From Serinicoccus chungangensis (lineage in GTDB: Bacteria > Actinomycetota > Actinomycetes > Actinomycetales > Dermatophilaceae): 64,000 bases of DNA. Under the pieces are notes generated by a model that did not search any database, had not been told where the DNA came from, and worked only from the letters and a program-made list of their open reading frames with translations. The stretch is from positions 620,001 to 684,000 of the forward strand of contig NZ_CP040887.1 of the NCBI RefSeq assembly GCF_006337125.1. Reading direction: 5' to 3'. The translations under genes were made by a program, and so were the position numbers. Below are positions 29,635-38,700 of this stretch, in pieces (positions within the stretch are counted from its first letter, which is position 1; every line of letters begins with the position of its first letter).

Positions 29635-31644
29635 GTGACTGAGATCACCGACGCCAGCGCGACCCGCACGGGCGCGCTGAGCACCCTTCGTCTGGCCGAG
29701 CTCCAGGAGCTCGCGTCGGGCATGGGCATCACCGTGAACAACAAGATGCGCAAGGCCGACCTGGTCTCCGCCATCCGGGAGCGTCGCGGGGGCGCTGCCA
29801 GCACCAACGGCTCCGCCGGCCGCCAGGACGCCATCGAGGCCGCCCTGGACCGGGCGCAGGCCGAGCGCGAGGACACCACCGGCGCCGCCGGGGCCTCGCG
29901 CACGCGGCGCAGCCGCCGCGGAGGCTCGGGCGCCGGCGCACCCCGCAGCGAGCAGGAGCGGCAGGCCGACCAGCAGGAGCGCACCGAGGGGCAGGACCGC
30001 TCCGGGGGCGACCCGGCCGCCGGGGGCTCCGCGCCGACCGGCGAGGAGCACCGTGACGGCGGCCAGCGCACCCAGGACGACCGCCAGGGTCAGCAGGGCC
30101 GCGACCAGCGCCAGGACGACCGCCAGGGTCAGCAGGGCCGGCAGGACGACCGCCGCGAGGGCGGCCAGCGCACCCAGGACGACCGGCAGGGTCAGCAGGG
30201 CCGCGACCAGCGCCAGGACGACCGCCAGGGTCAGCAGGGCCGGCAGGACGACCGCCGCGACGGCGGCCAGCGCACCCAGGACGACCGGCAGGGCCAGCAG
30301 GGCCGCGACGGCGAGGGCGACTGGTCCGACGACGAGGGTGGTCGCCGCGGACGCCGCCGCAGCCGCAACCGCAACCGCGACCGCAAGCGGGGCCGTGGCA
30401 CCCAGCCGACCACCGGGGGTCAGCCGCAGCAGCAGGACACCGAGAGCTACTCCGAGGAGGACGTGCTCGTCCCCGTCGGTGGCGTCGTCGACCTGCTCGA
30501 CAACTACGCCTTCATCCGGACCACCGGCTACCTGCCCGGCCCCACCGACGTCTACGTCCCCATGGGCCTGGTCAAGAAGCACGGCCTGCGCAAGGGTGAC
30601 GCGGTCACCGGGGCCATCAAGGCCCCGCAGGACGGCAGCGACGTCGGCCAGCACACCGTCTCCTCCACGGGCAACAAGCGCGACAAGGGCAAGTTCAGCG
30701 CCCTCGTGCGGCTGGACAGCATCAACGGCCAGGAGCCTGACCAGGGCCGGCGCCGGCCCGACTTCTCCAGCCTCACCCCGCTCTACCCGCAGCAGCGGCT
30801 GCGGCTGGAGACCGAGCAGAAGAACCTCACCACCCGGGTCATCGACCTGGTGACGCCGATCGGCAAGGGGCAGCGCGGGCTCATCGTCAGCCCGCCCAAG
30901 GCGGGCAAGACGATGGTCATGCAGTCCATCGCCAACGCCATCACCACCAACAACCCCGAGGTCCACCTGATGATCGTCCTGGTGGACGAGCGTCCGGAGG
31001 AGGTCACCGACTTCCAGCGCAACGTCAAGGGCGAGGTCATCTCCTCGACCTTCGACCGCCCGGCGAGCGACCACACGATGGTGGCCGAGCTGGCGATCGA
31101 GCGGGCCAAGCGCCTCGTCGAGCTGGGCCAGGACGTCGTGGTGCTGCTCGACGGCATCACCCGCCTGGGCCGCGCCTACAACCTGGCGGCCCCGGCCTCG
31201 GGCCGGATCCTGTCCGGTGGTGTCGACTCCGCCGCGCTCTACCCGCCGAAGAAGTTCTTCGGTGCCGCGCGCAACATCGAGGAGGGCGGCTCGCTGACCA
31301 TCCTCGCGACGGCGCTGGTGGAGACCGGGTCCAAGATGGACGAGGTGATCTTCGAGGAGTTCAAGGGCACCGGCAACATGGAGCTCAAGCTCTCCCGCCA
31401 CCTGGCGGACCGCCGGACCTTCCCGGCCGTGGACGTCAACGCCTCGAGCACGCGGCGCGAGGAGATCCTCATGTCCTCCGAGGAGCTCAAGATCATGTGG
31501 AAGCTGCGCCGGGTGCTGTCCGCCCTCGACCAGCAGCAGGGAATCGAGCTGCTCCTCGACCGGTTGAAGAAGACGAAGCACAACTACGAGTTCCTCACCC
31601 AGGTCCAGCAGACCAGCTCGGTCCGGCTGGACGACGACGACTGA
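29635..31644 (+). CDS. rho: Transcription termination factor Rho with large repeat-bearing insertion
   Basis: 669 residues against about 420 in E. coli. The N-terminal helical domain ([15 protein letters not shown], about 17-60) is followed by a hydrophilic insertion to about residue 270, made of Arg, Gln, Asp and Gly. It includes 2.5 copies of a 34-residue repeat containing [10 protein letters not shown]. The RNA-binding domain ([20 protein letters not shown]) and RecA-type motor follow, with Walker [26 protein letters not shown] and [16 protein letters not shown]. The GTG has GGAAGGAA upstream. Long Arg-rich insertions are known in actinobacterial Rho and strengthen RNA binding; this one is probably disordered. 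Confidence 0.97.
   Translation: MTEITDASATRTGALSTLRLAELQELASGMGITVNNKMRKADLVSAIRERRGGAASTNGSAGRQDAIEAALDRAQAEREDTTGAAGASRTRRSRRGGSGAGAPRSEQERQADQQERTEGQDRSGGDPAAGGSAPTGEEHRDGGQRTQDDRQGQQGRDQRQDDRQGQQGRQDDRREGGQRTQDDRQGQQGRDQRQDDRQGQQGRQDDRRDGGQRTQDDRQGQQGRDGEGDWSDDEGGRRGRRRSRNRNRDRKRGRGTQPTTGGQPQQQDTESYSEEDVLVPVGGVVDLLDNYAFIRTTGYLPGPTDVYVPMGLVKKHGLRKGDAVTGAIKAPQDGSDVGQHTVSSTGNKRDKGKFSALVRLDSINGQEPDQGRRRPDFSSLTPLYPQQRLRLETEQKNLTTRVIDLVTPIGKGQRGLIVSPPKAGKTMVMQSIANAITTNNPEVHLMIVLVDERPEEVTDFQRNVKGEVISSTFDRPASDHTMVAELAIERAKRLVELGQDVVVLLDGITRLGRAYNLAAPASGRILSGGVDSAALYPPKKFFGAARNIEEGGSLTILATALVETGSKMDEVIFEEFKGTGNMELKLSRHLADRRTFPAVDVNASSTRREEILMSSEELKIMWKLRRVLSALDQQQGIELLLDRLKKTKHNYEFLTQVQQTSSVRLDDDD
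30061..30312 (+). repeat. 102-bp in-frame tandem repeat in rho
   Basis: Two full units (30061-30162, 30163-30264) and about half of a third, each 102 bp (34 codons). Only a few bases differ between units. Within each unit CAGGACGACCGCCAGGGTCA recurs twice. Near identity suggests recent expansion and likely copy-number variation. Confidence 0.9.
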
Positions 31645-31672
31645 GCGGTGCACCGCACCCGCCCCGGTCGCG

Positions 31673-31678
31673 TAGACT
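31673..31678 (+). promoter_or_regulatory. Candidate -10 element for rpmE
   Basis: TAGACT 76 nt before the rpmE ATG, after the rho stop. Its -35 region is weak. Confidence 0.4.
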
Positions 31679-31700
31679 GATCCGCTGGCCCACCGGTTCA

Positions 31701-31722
31701 CGCCCGTGCTCCCGCACGGGCG
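31701..31722 (+). terminator. Perfect hairpin between rho and rpmE
   Basis: CGCCCGTGC and GCACGGGCG form a perfect 9-bp stem with a TCCC loop. It lies after the candidate rpmE promoter, so it may be a leader structure for rpmE, a partial terminator after rho, or both. Confidence 0.5.
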
Positions 31723-31754
31723 ACCCGGGGACACCACGCCACCCAAGGAGAGAC

Positions 31755-31970
31755 ATGCAGAAGGACATCCACCCGGACTACGTCGAGACCCAGGTCACCT
31801 GCACCTGCGGTGCGTCGTTCACCACCCGCAGCACCGCCACGTCGGGCCGCATCAGCGCCGACGTCTGCTCGCAGTGCCACCCCTTCTACACCGGCAAGCA
31901 GAAGATCCTGGACACCGGTGGGCGCGTCGCCCGCTTCCAGGAGCGCTACGGCAAGAAGGCCGCCAACTAG
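31755..31970 (+). CDS. rpmE: 50S ribosomal protein L31, zinc-binding form
   Basis: 71 residues. The C+ form is recognised by CTC (Cys16/Cys18) and CSQC (Cys37/Cys40), which bind one Zn2+. [17 protein letters not shown] and [20 protein letters not shown] are conserved. The start has a clear Shine-Dalgarno AAGGAG. It lies between rho and prfA, the usual place in actinobacteria. Zinc-free L31 paralogues, if present, would be elsewhere. A strong hairpin follows the stop. Confidence 0.97.
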   Translation: MQKDIHPDYVETQVTCTCGASFTTRSTATSGRISADVCSQCHPFYTGKQKILDTGGRVARFQERYGKKAAN

Positions 31971-31980
31971 CACCCACGTT

Positions 31981-32012
31981 CGCCGGTCCCGCGACAGCTC
32001 GCGGGGCCGGCG
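31981..32012 (+). terminator. Terminator hairpin after rpmE
   Basis: Arms CGCCGGTCCCGCGA and TCGCGGGGCCGGCG form a 14-bp stem (one G-U pair) with a CAGC loop, 10 nt past the rpmE stop. Flanking TTCG repeats the pairing a little further. Confidence 0.7.
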
Positions 32013-32105
32013 TTCGTCGTCCCGGCCCGGGTCATCTCGCCGTCGCCCACGCCCGTGCCGGGCCGCGCGGCGCCCCATCCCGGCTCGTGACCCCAGGAGG
32101 ACACG

Positions 32106-33185
32106 GTGTTCGACTCCGCCCGGCCGCTGCTCGAGGAGCACGCCGACATCGAGCGCCGGCTCGCCGACCCGTCGGTGCACGGCGACCCGGCGGCCCTGCG
32201 CCGCCTCAACACCCGGTATGCCGCGCTCACGGCGACCGTGACGGCCTACCGGTCCTGGGAGGCCGCGAGGGGGGACCTGGAGGCCGCGCGCGAGCTCGCC
32301 GCGGAGGACGAGGGCTTCGCCCAGGAGCTCCCCGCCCTCGAGGCCGCCGAGCAGGACGCCGCCGAGCGGCTGCGCCGTCAGCTGGTGCCACGCGACCCCG
32401 ACGACGACCGGGACGTCATCCTCGAGGTCAAGGCCGGTGAGGGGGGAGAGGAGTCGGCCCTCTTCGCCGGTGACCTCCTGCGGATGTACCTCCGCTACGC
32501 CGAGCGCCGCGGGTGGCGCACCGAGCTCCTGGACGCCACCCCGTCCGACCTCGGGGGCTACAAGGAGGCCCGGGTCTCGGTGACCGCCCCCGGGACGCCC
32601 GCGCCGGGAGAGGCGCCGTGGGCGCGGCTGAAGTACGAGGGCGGCGTCCACCGCGTGCAGCGGGTCCCCGTGACCGAGAGCCAGGGGCGGGTGCACACCT
32701 CCGCCGCCGGGGTGCTGGTCATGCCGGACCTCGAGGACCCCGCCGAGGTCGAGCTGGACCCGAACGACCTCAAGGTCGACGTCTTCCGCTCCTCGGGGCC
32801 GGGGGGTCAGTCGGTCAACACCACCGACTCGGCCGTACGCATCACGCACCTGCCGACCGGCCTGGTGGTCTCCTGCCAGAACGAGAAGAGCCAGCTCCAG
32901 AACAAGGAGTCCGCGCTGCGCGTGCTGCGCGCCCGCCTGCACCAGATCGCGGTCGAGGAGGCGGAGCAGGCGGCGAGCGCGGTCCGGCGCAGCCAGATCC
33001 GCACGGTGGACCGCAGCGAGCGGATCCGCACCTACAACTTCGGTGAGAACCGCATCGCCGACCACCGCACCGGTTTCAAGGCCTACAACCTGGACCAGGT
33101 CCTGGACGGCGACCTCGACCCGGTCGTGCGGTCCGCGGTCGAGGCCGACGAGGCCGCCCGGCTGGCGGCGGCGGGGGAGCAGTGA
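32106..33185 (+). CDS. prfA: Peptide chain release factor 1
   Basis: 359 residues. It recognises UAA and UAG and triggers peptide release. The GGQ motif is in [11 protein letters not shown]; the tripeptide anticodon region reads RVPVTES, where PxT gives RF1 specificity. [20 protein letters not shown] and NEKSQLQNK are conserved. The GTG start follows AGGAGG at good spacing. prmC, which methylates the GGQ glutamine, follows after 79 nt, the common pairing. Confidence 0.97.
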   Translation: MFDSARPLLEEHADIERRLADPSVHGDPAALRRLNTRYAALTATVTAYRSWEAARGDLEAARELAAEDEGFAQELPALEAAEQDAAERLRRQLVPRDPDDDRDVILEVKAGEGGEESALFAGDLLRMYLRYAERRGWRTELLDATPSDLGGYKEARVSVTAPGTPAPGEAPWARLKYEGGVHRVQRVPVTESQGRVHTSAAGVLVMPDLEDPAEVELDPNDLKVDVFRSSGPGGQSVNTTDSAVRITHLPTGLVVSCQNEKSQLQNKESALRVLRARLHQIAVEEAEQAASAVRRSQIRTVDRSERIRTYNFGENRIADHRTGFKAYNLDQVLDGDLDPVVRSAVEADEAARLAAAGEQ

Positions 33186-33264
33186 CGCCGGTCCCGGGTG
33201 CCCTGGTGGCTCCGGCTCGCCAGGACGGCACGGACCCACCACGCCGTCGGCGTGGGGCGGTGTC

Positions 33265-34116
33265 GTGAGCGTCGACGAGCTCGTCCGCGCCGCCACCGGC
33301 CGGCTCCGGCAGGCGGGGGTCGCCAGCCCGGAGGTGGACGCCGAGCTGCTGCTGGCCCACGCGATGGGGCTGGACGCTCCGCAGCTGCGCCGGGCCCGGG
33401 TGATGCGTGAGCAGGTGCCCCCGGAGGCCCACGGCGCGTTCCTCGACCTCGTGGTGCGCCGCGCCGACCGGGTGCCGCTGCAGCACCTCACGGGGACCGC
33501 CTGGTTCGCCGGCCTCGAGCTGCTGGTGGGGCCCGGGGTGTTCGTGCCCCGCCCGGAGACCGAGACGCTCGTCCGCCTGGCGCTGGCGGCGCTGGAGCCG
33601 CGGCCCAGCCCCTCCGTCGTGGACCTGTGCACCGGCAGCGGGGCGATCGCGCTGGCGCTGGCCCACCGGCGTCCGGACGCCCACGTGGGCGCGGTCGAGC
33701 TGTCGCCGGACGCGCACCGCTACGCGCAGGCCAACCTCGCGCGCACCGGCCTCCCGGTCGACCTGCGGCTGGGTCCCGCGCAGGACTCCTTCGACGACCG
33801 GCGTGGTCGGGTGGACGTCGTGGTGAGCAACCCTCCCTACATCCCGCCCGACGCGGTGCCGGTGGACGTCGAGGTCCGCGACCACGACCCGGAGCTGGCG
33901 CTCTACGGCGGGGGAGCGGACGGGCTCCTGCTGCCGGGCCTGCTCGCCGCGCGGGCGATGGTCCTGCTGCGCCCGGGCGGGGTGCTGCTCATGGAGCACG
34001 CCGACGTCCAGTCCTCGGCGGTCGTCGCGCTGCTCACCGGTGCCGGGTGGTCGGACGTGACCGACCACGACGACCTCACCGGGCGCCCGCGGGTCGTCAC
34101 CGCGACCCGTCGCTGA
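33265..34116 (+). CDS. prmC: Peptide chain release factor N(5)-glutamine methyltransferase
   Basis: 283 residues. It methylates the GGQ glutamine of RF1 and RF2 with S-adenosylmethionine. The N-terminal helical domain is followed by the Rossmann methyltransferase domain: [25 protein letters not shown] (SAM loop) and the catalytic VSNPPYIP. The GTG start is the one that fits the family N-terminus; no strong Shine-Dalgarno precedes it. The longer upstream frame overlaps prfA and is rejected. A strong terminator hairpin lies about 65 nt downstream. Confidence 0.95.
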   Translation: MSVDELVRAATGRLRQAGVASPEVDAELLLAHAMGLDAPQLRRARVMREQVPPEAHGAFLDLVVRRADRVPLQHLTGTAWFAGLELLVGPGVFVPRPETETLVRLALAALEPRPSPSVVDLCTGSGAIALALAHRRPDAHVGAVELSPDAHRYAQANLARTGLPVDLRLGPAQDSFDDRRGRVDVVVSNPPYIPPDAVPVDVEVRDHDPELALYGGGADGLLLPGLLAARAMVLLRPGGVLLMEHADVQSSAVVALLTGAGWSDVTDHDDLTGRPRVVTATRR

Positions 34117-34179
34117 GACCCACGACCCACCGGCGCCGGGGGGGGCACCCCCGGACCCGCACGGCCCCGGGCACGCACG

Positions 34180-34206
34180 AGCCCCGGTGCCGTCGGCGCC
34201 GGGGCT
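34180..34206 (+). terminator. Terminator hairpin after prmC
   Basis: AGCCCCGG and CCGGGGCT form an 8-bp GC-rich stem around an 11-nt loop that can pair further. It sits between prmC and the convergent small membrane-protein gene, so it may serve both. Confidence 0.6.
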
Positions 34207-34262
34207 GGTGCGGACCGTCGGGCGGACCCCTCAGGGGCCACCGACGTCAGGGTCGGGGGTGA

Positions 34263-34337
34263 TCAGAAGATGAAGATCAGCAGGGCGATGATGAGCAGAA
34301 CGCCCACGATGGTCCAGATCAGGCCGCTACCGCGCAT
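34263..34337 (-). CDS. 24-residue single-span membrane microprotein
   Basis: A 25-codon ORF. It reads MRGSGLIWTIVGVLL followed by IIALLIFIF and TGA: a short positively charged N-terminus and one continuous hydrophobic helix. AAGGAGAG lies 8 nt before the ATG, a strong Shine-Dalgarno. It stands alone between the prmC terminator and sua5, transcribed divergently from sua5. The charge plus helix pattern and RBS make a real gene likely; similar tiny hydrophobic proteins occur in other actinobacteria. No function can be assigned, though a regulatory partner of a larger membrane protein or a stress peptide is possible. Confidence 0.65.
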   Translation of the reverse strand: MRGSGLIWTIVGVLLIIALLIFIF

Positions 34338-34496
34338 ACGGGTCACTCTCCTTGTGTCGAGGCGGGCACGTCTGTTGCGCCCGCCGTGGGCAACACCTCA
34401 CCCAACTGGTTCCGCAGGCGCCGTGCAAGTCGAACCGCCTCCGGTCTGACGTGGGAAGATGGGGCCGCCCACGCCCAGCACCCCGAGGGAGGCCCC

Positions 34497-35351
34497 ATGT
34501 CCGGCACCGCGCCGCTGCAGGACCGGTTGCTCGACTGCGTCGACGAGCAGCAGCGGGAGGACGCCCTGGAGCGCGCTGCCGCGGTCGTGCGCGAGGGCAA
34601 GGTGGTCGTCCTGCCGACCGACACGGTCTACGGCGTCGGCGCCGACGCCTTCGACGTCGTCGCCGTGGCGATGGTGCTGGCGGCCAAGCATCGTGGCCGG
34701 GAGATGCCTCCGCCGGTCCTCGTGCCGAACCCGCGGACGGTCGACGGGCTGGCGACCGACGTGCCGATGTACGCCCGCATCCTCATGCGGCAGTTCTGGC
34801 CCGGTCCGCTCACCCTCGTGCTGCGCGCCCAGCCGTCGCTGCAGTGGGACCTGGGGGAGACCAACGGGACCGTGGCGCTGCGCATGCCCGACGACGAGAT
34901 CGCCCTGGCGCTGCTCGCCGAGGTCGGCCCGCTGGCGGTGACCAGCGCCAACGTCACCGGTCACCCCGCGGCCACCACCGCGCAGGAGGCCCTCGACCAG
35001 CTCGGCGGCGCGGTCGCCGCCTACCTCGACGGGGGTCCGCGGACCGGGGGCCGGCCCTCGACCATCCTGGACTGCACGGGGGAGGAGCCCGTCGTCCTGC
35101 GGCTCGGGGCGCTGTCGGCGCAGGAGATCCGTGGGGTGCTGGGCACGACCCGGCTCCACGACTCCCCGGAGGCGGCGGAGGCCTCGGCGACCACCCCGGC
35201 CGAGACGGTGGAGGGAGAGCCTGCGGACGGGGCGGAGGGTGAGTCGGCGAGCCTGGTCGGCTCGGTCACCCCGAGCGGGGTTGCCGTGCCGGCCGACGCC
35301 GTGCGCACCATCGCCGCGCCGCGGGCCGACGAGAGCGCACCCACCCCATAG
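34497..35351 (+). CDS. tsaC: L-threonylcarbamoyladenylate synthase with acidic C-terminal tail
   Basis: 284 residues. A Sua5/YciO/YrdC-family enzyme that makes threonylcarbamoyl-AMP for tRNA t6A37 with TsaB, TsaD and TsaE. Seen: [17 protein letters not shown], the [13 protein letters not shown] loop, [19 protein letters not shown] and [12 protein letters not shown]. After about residue 217 (EIRGVLG) there is a low-complexity Ala/Glu/Ser tail of about 65 residues instead of a standard Sua5 domain. The ATG is preceded by GAGGGAGG; the longer reading is not supported. Its TAG stop is part of the glyA -10 box. Confidence 0.93.
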   Translation: MSGTAPLQDRLLDCVDEQQREDALERAAAVVREGKVVVLPTDTVYGVGADAFDVVAVAMVLAAKHRGREMPPPVLVPNPRTVDGLATDVPMYARILMRQFWPGPLTLVLRAQPSLQWDLGETNGTVALRMPDDEIALALLAEVGPLAVTSANVTGHPAATTAQEALDQLGGAVAAYLDGGPRTGGRPSTILDCTGEEPVVLRLGALSAQEIRGVLGTTRLHDSPEAAEASATTPAETVEGEPADGAEGESASLVGSVTPSGVAVPADAVRTIAAPRADESAPTP

Positions 35352-35354
35352 AGT
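35349..35354 (+). promoter_or_regulatory. -10 element of leaderless glyA, overlapping the tsaC stop
   Basis: TAGAGT ends 7 nt before the glyA ATG, and its first three bases are the TAG stop of the upstream gene. The two genes can thus be transcribed separately with no intergenic space. Confidence 0.5.
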
Positions 35355-35361
35355 GGGCCGC

Positions 35362-36663
35362 ATGACGACGCGCGTGACCCCGGACTCCTACTACGGCCCG
35401 TCCTTCGGCGCCCTGCTCGAGCAGGACCCCCAGGTGGCCGAGCTCCTCGTCTCCGAGCTGGACCGGCAGCGGGCCGGGATCCAGCTCATCGCCAGCGAGA
35501 ACCAGACGAGCCCGGCGGTGCTGGCTGCGCTGGGGTCGACGTTGTCCAACAAGTATGCCGAGGGCTACCCGGACGCCCGCTACTACGGCGGCTGCTCCGA
35601 GGTCGACAAGGTCGAGAAGCTCGCGATCGAGCGGGCCAAGGAGCTCTTCGGGGCCGACCACGCCAACGTCCAGGCCCACTCGGGGGCCAGCGCCAACCAG
35701 GCCGTCTACGGCGCCTTCGCCTCGCCCGGCGACACCATCCTCGCGATGTCGCTGGACCACGGCGGTCACCTCACCCACGGCTTCAAGGTGAGCTTCTCCG
35801 GCAAGTGGTTCAACGCCGTGCACTACGGCGTCGCCGAGGACACCGAGCACATCGACTACGACCAGGTCGAGGCGCTCGCGAAGGAGCACCGGCCCAAGAT
35901 CATCCTGGCCGGCGGATCGGCCATCCCCCGCCTCATCGACTTCGCGCGCTTCCGCGCCATCGCCGACGAGGTCGGCGCGATCTTCTGGGTCGACGCCGCC
36001 CACTTCATCGGCCTGGTGGCCGGGAAGGCCATCCCGTCCCCGGTCCCGCACGCCGACGTCGTGTCCTTCACCACCCACAAGGTGCTGCGCGGCCCCCGCG
36101 GCGGCGCGATCGTCTGCACCGAGGAGCACGCCAAGAAGATCGACCGCGCGGTGTTCCCCATGATGCAGGGCGGTCCGCTCATGCACGGTGTCGCGGCCAA
36201 GGCCGTCAACTTCGCCGAGTGCATGACCCCGGCCTACCAGGACTACGCGCAGCGGGTGCTGACCAACGCCTCCGCGCTCGCGGGCGCGCTCGACGAGCGG
36301 GGCATCCGCCCGGTCACCGGGGGCACCGACACCCACCTGTCGCTGCACGACCTGCGCGGCGTGGGGGTGACCGGGGTGGACGCCGAGGCGCGCTGCGACG
36401 CCGCGGGGATCGTCCTCAACAAGAACGCCATCCCCTTCGACCCGGAGAAGCCCAACGTGGCCTCGGGCATCCGCGTGGGCAGCCCGTCGGTGACGACGCA
36501 GGGGATGGGACCCGAGCAGATGGCGGTCGTCGCCGACCTCATCCACCGGGCGGTCACCGAGACCGACGGCAGCCCGGACCACCCGGTCGCCCGCGAGGTC
36601 CGCGAGGCCGCCGGCGAGCTGCTCACCGCATACCCCGCCTACCCCGAGCCCACGGCCGGCTGA
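35362..36663 (+). CDS. glyA: Serine hydroxymethyltransferase
   Basis: 433 residues. PLP enzyme interconverting serine and glycine with tetrahydrofolate, a main source of one-carbon units. Conserved: [57 protein letters not shown] and the PLP Lys in [12 protein letters not shown]. Length is typical. The ATG is the family start and lies 7 nt after a TAGAGT box, so translation is probably leaderless. The C-terminal end is short and Pro-rich. Confidence 0.97.
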   Translation: MTTRVTPDSYYGPSFGALLEQDPQVAELLVSELDRQRAGIQLIASENQTSPAVLAALGSTLSNKYAEGYPDARYYGGCSEVDKVEKLAIERAKELFGADHANVQAHSGASANQAVYGAFASPGDTILAMSLDHGGHLTHGFKVSFSGKWFNAVHYGVAEDTEHIDYDQVEALAKEHRPKIILAGGSAIPRLIDFARFRAIADEVGAIFWVDAAHFIGLVAGKAIPSPVPHADVVSFTTHKVLRGPRGGAIVCTEEHAKKIDRAVFPMMQGGPLMHGVAAKAVNFAECMTPAYQDYAQRVLTNASALAGALDERGIRPVTGGTDTHLSLHDLRGVGVTGVDAEARCDAAGIVLNKNAIPFDPEKPNVASGIRVGSPSVTTQGMGPEQMAVVADLIHRAVTETDGSPDHPVAREVREAAGELLTAYPAYPEPTAG

Positions 36664-36679
36664 CCGACCGCGGGGTCGG
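36664..36679 (+). terminator. Short hairpin after glyA
   Basis: CCGACC and GGTCGG form a 6-bp stem with a GCGG loop right at the glyA stop. Weak by itself. Confidence 0.3.
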
Positions 36680-36730
36680 GCCGACGGCATACCTCGACGG
36701 ACCGACCGCCGGGAGGGGTGACACAGACCA

Positions 36731-37837
36731 GTGCGCGAGTTCCTCATGGTGCTGCTGACCGCAGCGGTCGTGACCTATCTCGCGACCCCCCTGGTCCGGC
36801 GCCTCGCGCTCCGGGTGGGCGCCATCACGGCGGTGCGGGACCGCGACGTGCACTCCGTGCCGATCCCGCGGCTGGGCGGGGTGGCCATGCTCGCGGGCTT
36901 CGCCGCGGCGGTCCTCCTGGGCTCGCAGCTGCCCTACCACGGCCAGCTCTTCGACGCGACGCCCCGCCTGTTCGGCGTCCTGGCCGCCGCGGTCCTCATC
37001 ACCGCGCTCGGTGCCGTCGACGACGTCCGGGAGCTGGACTGGATGACCAAGCTGGCCGGTCAGATCCTGGCCGGCGGGATCATGGCGTTCTACGGCGTCC
37101 GGCTGCTGTCGCTGCCCATCCTCGGGGTGACCTACCTGCCCGAGCCGGTCATGGTGACGCTCACCATCCTCGTCGTCGTCATCTCGACCAACGCGGTCAA
37201 CTTCATCGACGGCCTGGACGGCCTGGCGGCCGGGGTGGTCCTCATCGCCGCCGGCGCGTTCTTCAGCTGGACCTACCTGGTGAGCCGCGGCTTCGACCCG
37301 CCCAACGTCTTCTCCGAGGCGACCTTCATCAGCGCCGCGATCGTCGGCGTGTGCCTGGGCTTCCTGCCGCACAACTTCCACCCCGCGCGGTTGTTCATGG
37401 GGGACGCGGGGGCGCTGCTGCTGGGGCTGCTGCTCGCCGCCGCGACCATCTCCATGACCGGGTCGGTGGACCCGAGCTCCTCGGTGGCCAGCGCCTCGGC
37501 GGTCACCGCCATCCTGCTGCCCGTGGTCATCCCCCTGGCCATCCTGGCGCTGCCGTTCCTGGACATGGTCCTCGCCATCCTGCGCCGCACCCGGGCGGGG
37601 CAGCTGCCCTGGAAGCCGGACCGGGGCCACCTGCACCACCGGCTGCTCGACATCGGGCACAGCCACCGCCGGGCCGTCGTCCTGCTCTACCTGTGGTCGC
37701 TGCTCATCGCCGCCGGGAGCGTGTCCTTCGCCTACCTCCCGGCCTGGGTCTCCCTCACCGGCATCGCCGGGCTGCTGGCCCTGGCCGTGGCGCTCACCCT
37801 GCGCTCCGCGCCCGACCTCGCCGGCGGGCGGCGGTAG
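36731..37837 (+). CDS. wecA: Undecaprenyl-phosphate sugar-1-phosphate transferase (WecA/MraY family)
   Basis: 368 residues with about 11 membrane helices. Family motifs in order: GAVDDVRELDW (Mg2+ Asp pair), NFIDGLDGLAAG, MGDAGALLLG and the cytoplasmic HLHHRLLDIGHSHRR, the His-rich loop of WecA-type enzymes. It links GlcNAc-1-phosphate or a similar sugar to undecaprenyl phosphate, starting teichoic acid, arabinogalactan-linker or other wall polymers. The GTG has GGGAGGGGTGA upstream. Placement before atp genes is common in actinobacteria. It is distinct from the priming transferase near 11 kb. Confidence 0.94.
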   Translation: MREFLMVLLTAAVVTYLATPLVRRLALRVGAITAVRDRDVHSVPIPRLGGVAMLAGFAAAVLLGSQLPYHGQLFDATPRLFGVLAAAVLITALGAVDDVRELDWMTKLAGQILAGGIMAFYGVRLLSLPILGVTYLPEPVMVTLTILVVVISTNAVNFIDGLDGLAAGVVLIAAGAFFSWTYLVSRGFDPPNVFSEATFISAAIVGVCLGFLPHNFHPARLFMGDAGALLLGLLLAAATISMTGSVDPSSSVASASAVTAILLPVVIPLAILALPFLDMVLAILRRTRAGQLPWKPDRGHLHHRLLDIGHSHRRAVVLLYLWSLLIAAGSVSFAYLPAWVSLTGIAGLLALAVALTLRSAPDLAGGRR

Positions 37838-37882
37838 CGTGGTCACCAGCCGGACGCGACGGCCTCCCGTCGGCCGCGCGGA

Positions 37883-37911
37883 TTGGCTGCGACCAGGGCG
37901 CTTGTGATAGT
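37883..37911 (+). promoter_or_regulatory. Candidate promoter of the ATP synthase operon
   Basis: TTGGCT (37883-37888) and GATAGT (37906-37911) are spaced by 17 nt. The -10 lies inside a CRP/GlxR-type dyad, so a bound regulator would block RNA polymerase. Confidence 0.55.
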
Positions 37912-37925
37912 TTTCACAAGCGCCC
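37896..37925 (+). promoter_or_regulatory. CRP/GlxR-type operator upstream of the atp operon
   Basis: A perfect 12-bp inverted repeat, GGGCGCTTGTGA and TCACAAGCGCCC, around TAGTTT. Its core TGTGATAGTTTTCACA (37903-37918) fits the CRP/GlxR consensus TGTGA-N6-TCACA exactly. GlxR is known to control the atp operon in Corynebacterium. It could also fold as a hairpin in RNA. Confidence 0.7.
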
Positions 37926-37959
37926 ACGCCCCTCCTTCCCCGTCCGGAGCCACGACGCC

Positions 37960-38397
37960 ATGACCCCCACCGTGACCCCCGACGCCGCCCGTCCGGCGGC
38001 GCGCACGATGATGCTGGGTGCGCTCGTGGCCGGCGCCCCGGTGGCCGTGCTGGTCCCCCTGCTGACGTGGGCCGCGACCGGTGGCTGGGGCGCGGTGTCC
38101 GCGCTCGTCGGGAGCGCGCTCTCGCTCGTGGTCTTCGCCCTGGGGGTGGTCGGCATCCGTGGCGTCCTCGCGGGGCCGACGGCCACCACGATGGCGGGGG
38201 CGTTCGGGGTCTTCGTCCTGCAGATGGCGGCCCTGGGAGCGGTCATCTGGGCCCTGGCCCAGACGACCTGGCTGCAGATCGTGCCGCTCGTCGTCGCGTT
38301 CGTCCTCGTGGGCCTGGTCTTCCAGGCCGGCCTGGTCGTCGGCTACCTGCGGTCGCGGTCCACGCTGACCCTGTCGACCTCGGGGGGTGGGGTATGA
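37960..38397 (+). CDS. Four-helix membrane protein at the head of the atp operon (AtpI-like position)
   Basis: 145 residues with four hydrophobic segments (LGALVAGAPVAVLVPLLTW, VSALVGSALSLVVFALGVVG, FGVFVLQMAALGAVIWALA, IVPLVVAFVLVGLVFQAGLVVG). It has no strong motif, but size, topology and place match the uncharacterised AtpI-like or ATP synthase subunit I proteins before atpB in actinobacteria; these help assemble the c-ring or import Mg2+. CGGAG lies upstream of the ATG. The stop overlaps the next ATG (ATGA). It is the first gene after the CRP/GlxR-type site. Function is by position only. Confidence 0.7.
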   Translation: MTPTVTPDAARPAARTMMLGALVAGAPVAVLVPLLTWAATGGWGAVSALVGSALSLVVFALGVVGIRGVLAGPTATTMAGAFGVFVLQMAALGAVIWALAQTTWLQIVPLVVAFVLVGLVFQAGLVVGYLRSRSTLTLSTSGGGV

Positions 38398-38627
38398 GGG
38401 TGCCGTCCCCGCACGGCGGGCACGAGCCGGAGGTCGAGGGCATGAGCGCCCAGACCGACGTGGCCAACGGTGCCCTGGCCTACCTCCTCGCGGGGCCGGC
38501 CGGCTTCGGGCTGGTGGGGTTCGCGCTGGACCACTGGTGGGGGACCGTCGTGGCCCTCCCGGTGGGTGTGGTCCTCGGGATGGTGGCGTCGATGTACGTC
38601 ATCTGGCTCAGGTACGGTAGGTCATGA
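38394..38627 (+). CDS. AtpZ/AtpI-like small membrane protein
   Basis: 77 residues with two hydrophobic helices: ALAYLLAGPAGFGLVGFALD and VVALPVGVVLGMVASMYVIW, ending LRYGRS. The GFALDHWWGT bridge and GMVAS..YVIWLRYG pattern are typical of the AtpZ/AtpI family (F0F1-ATPase assembly or Mg2+-related proteins). The ATG overlaps the upstream stop; an internal ATG at MSAQTD (codon 17) is an alternative start. Together with the gene before it this forms the usual two small genes ahead of atpB. Confidence 0.75.
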   Translation: MRVPSPHGGHEPEVEGMSAQTDVANGALAYLLAGPAGFGLVGFALDHWWGTVVALPVGVVLGMVASMYVIWLRYGRS

Positions 38628-38700
38628 CCTCGGAGCCGGGTCCCGTCCCTGTCCGCCCAGGGGCTTCGACGTCCGACAAAGACTGTGTGGAGGAGAACGC

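Noticed and set aside
28159-31746. An 1195-codon open frame antisense to argS, hom and rho
   Set aside because: It crosses three genes with intact motifs on the other strand and shows no domain structure. It is a GC artefact.
36688-36695. GGCATACC before the wecA-type gene as a specific operator
   Set aside because: The same octamer occurs throughout the window inside coding regions, so a gene-specific role is not supported.
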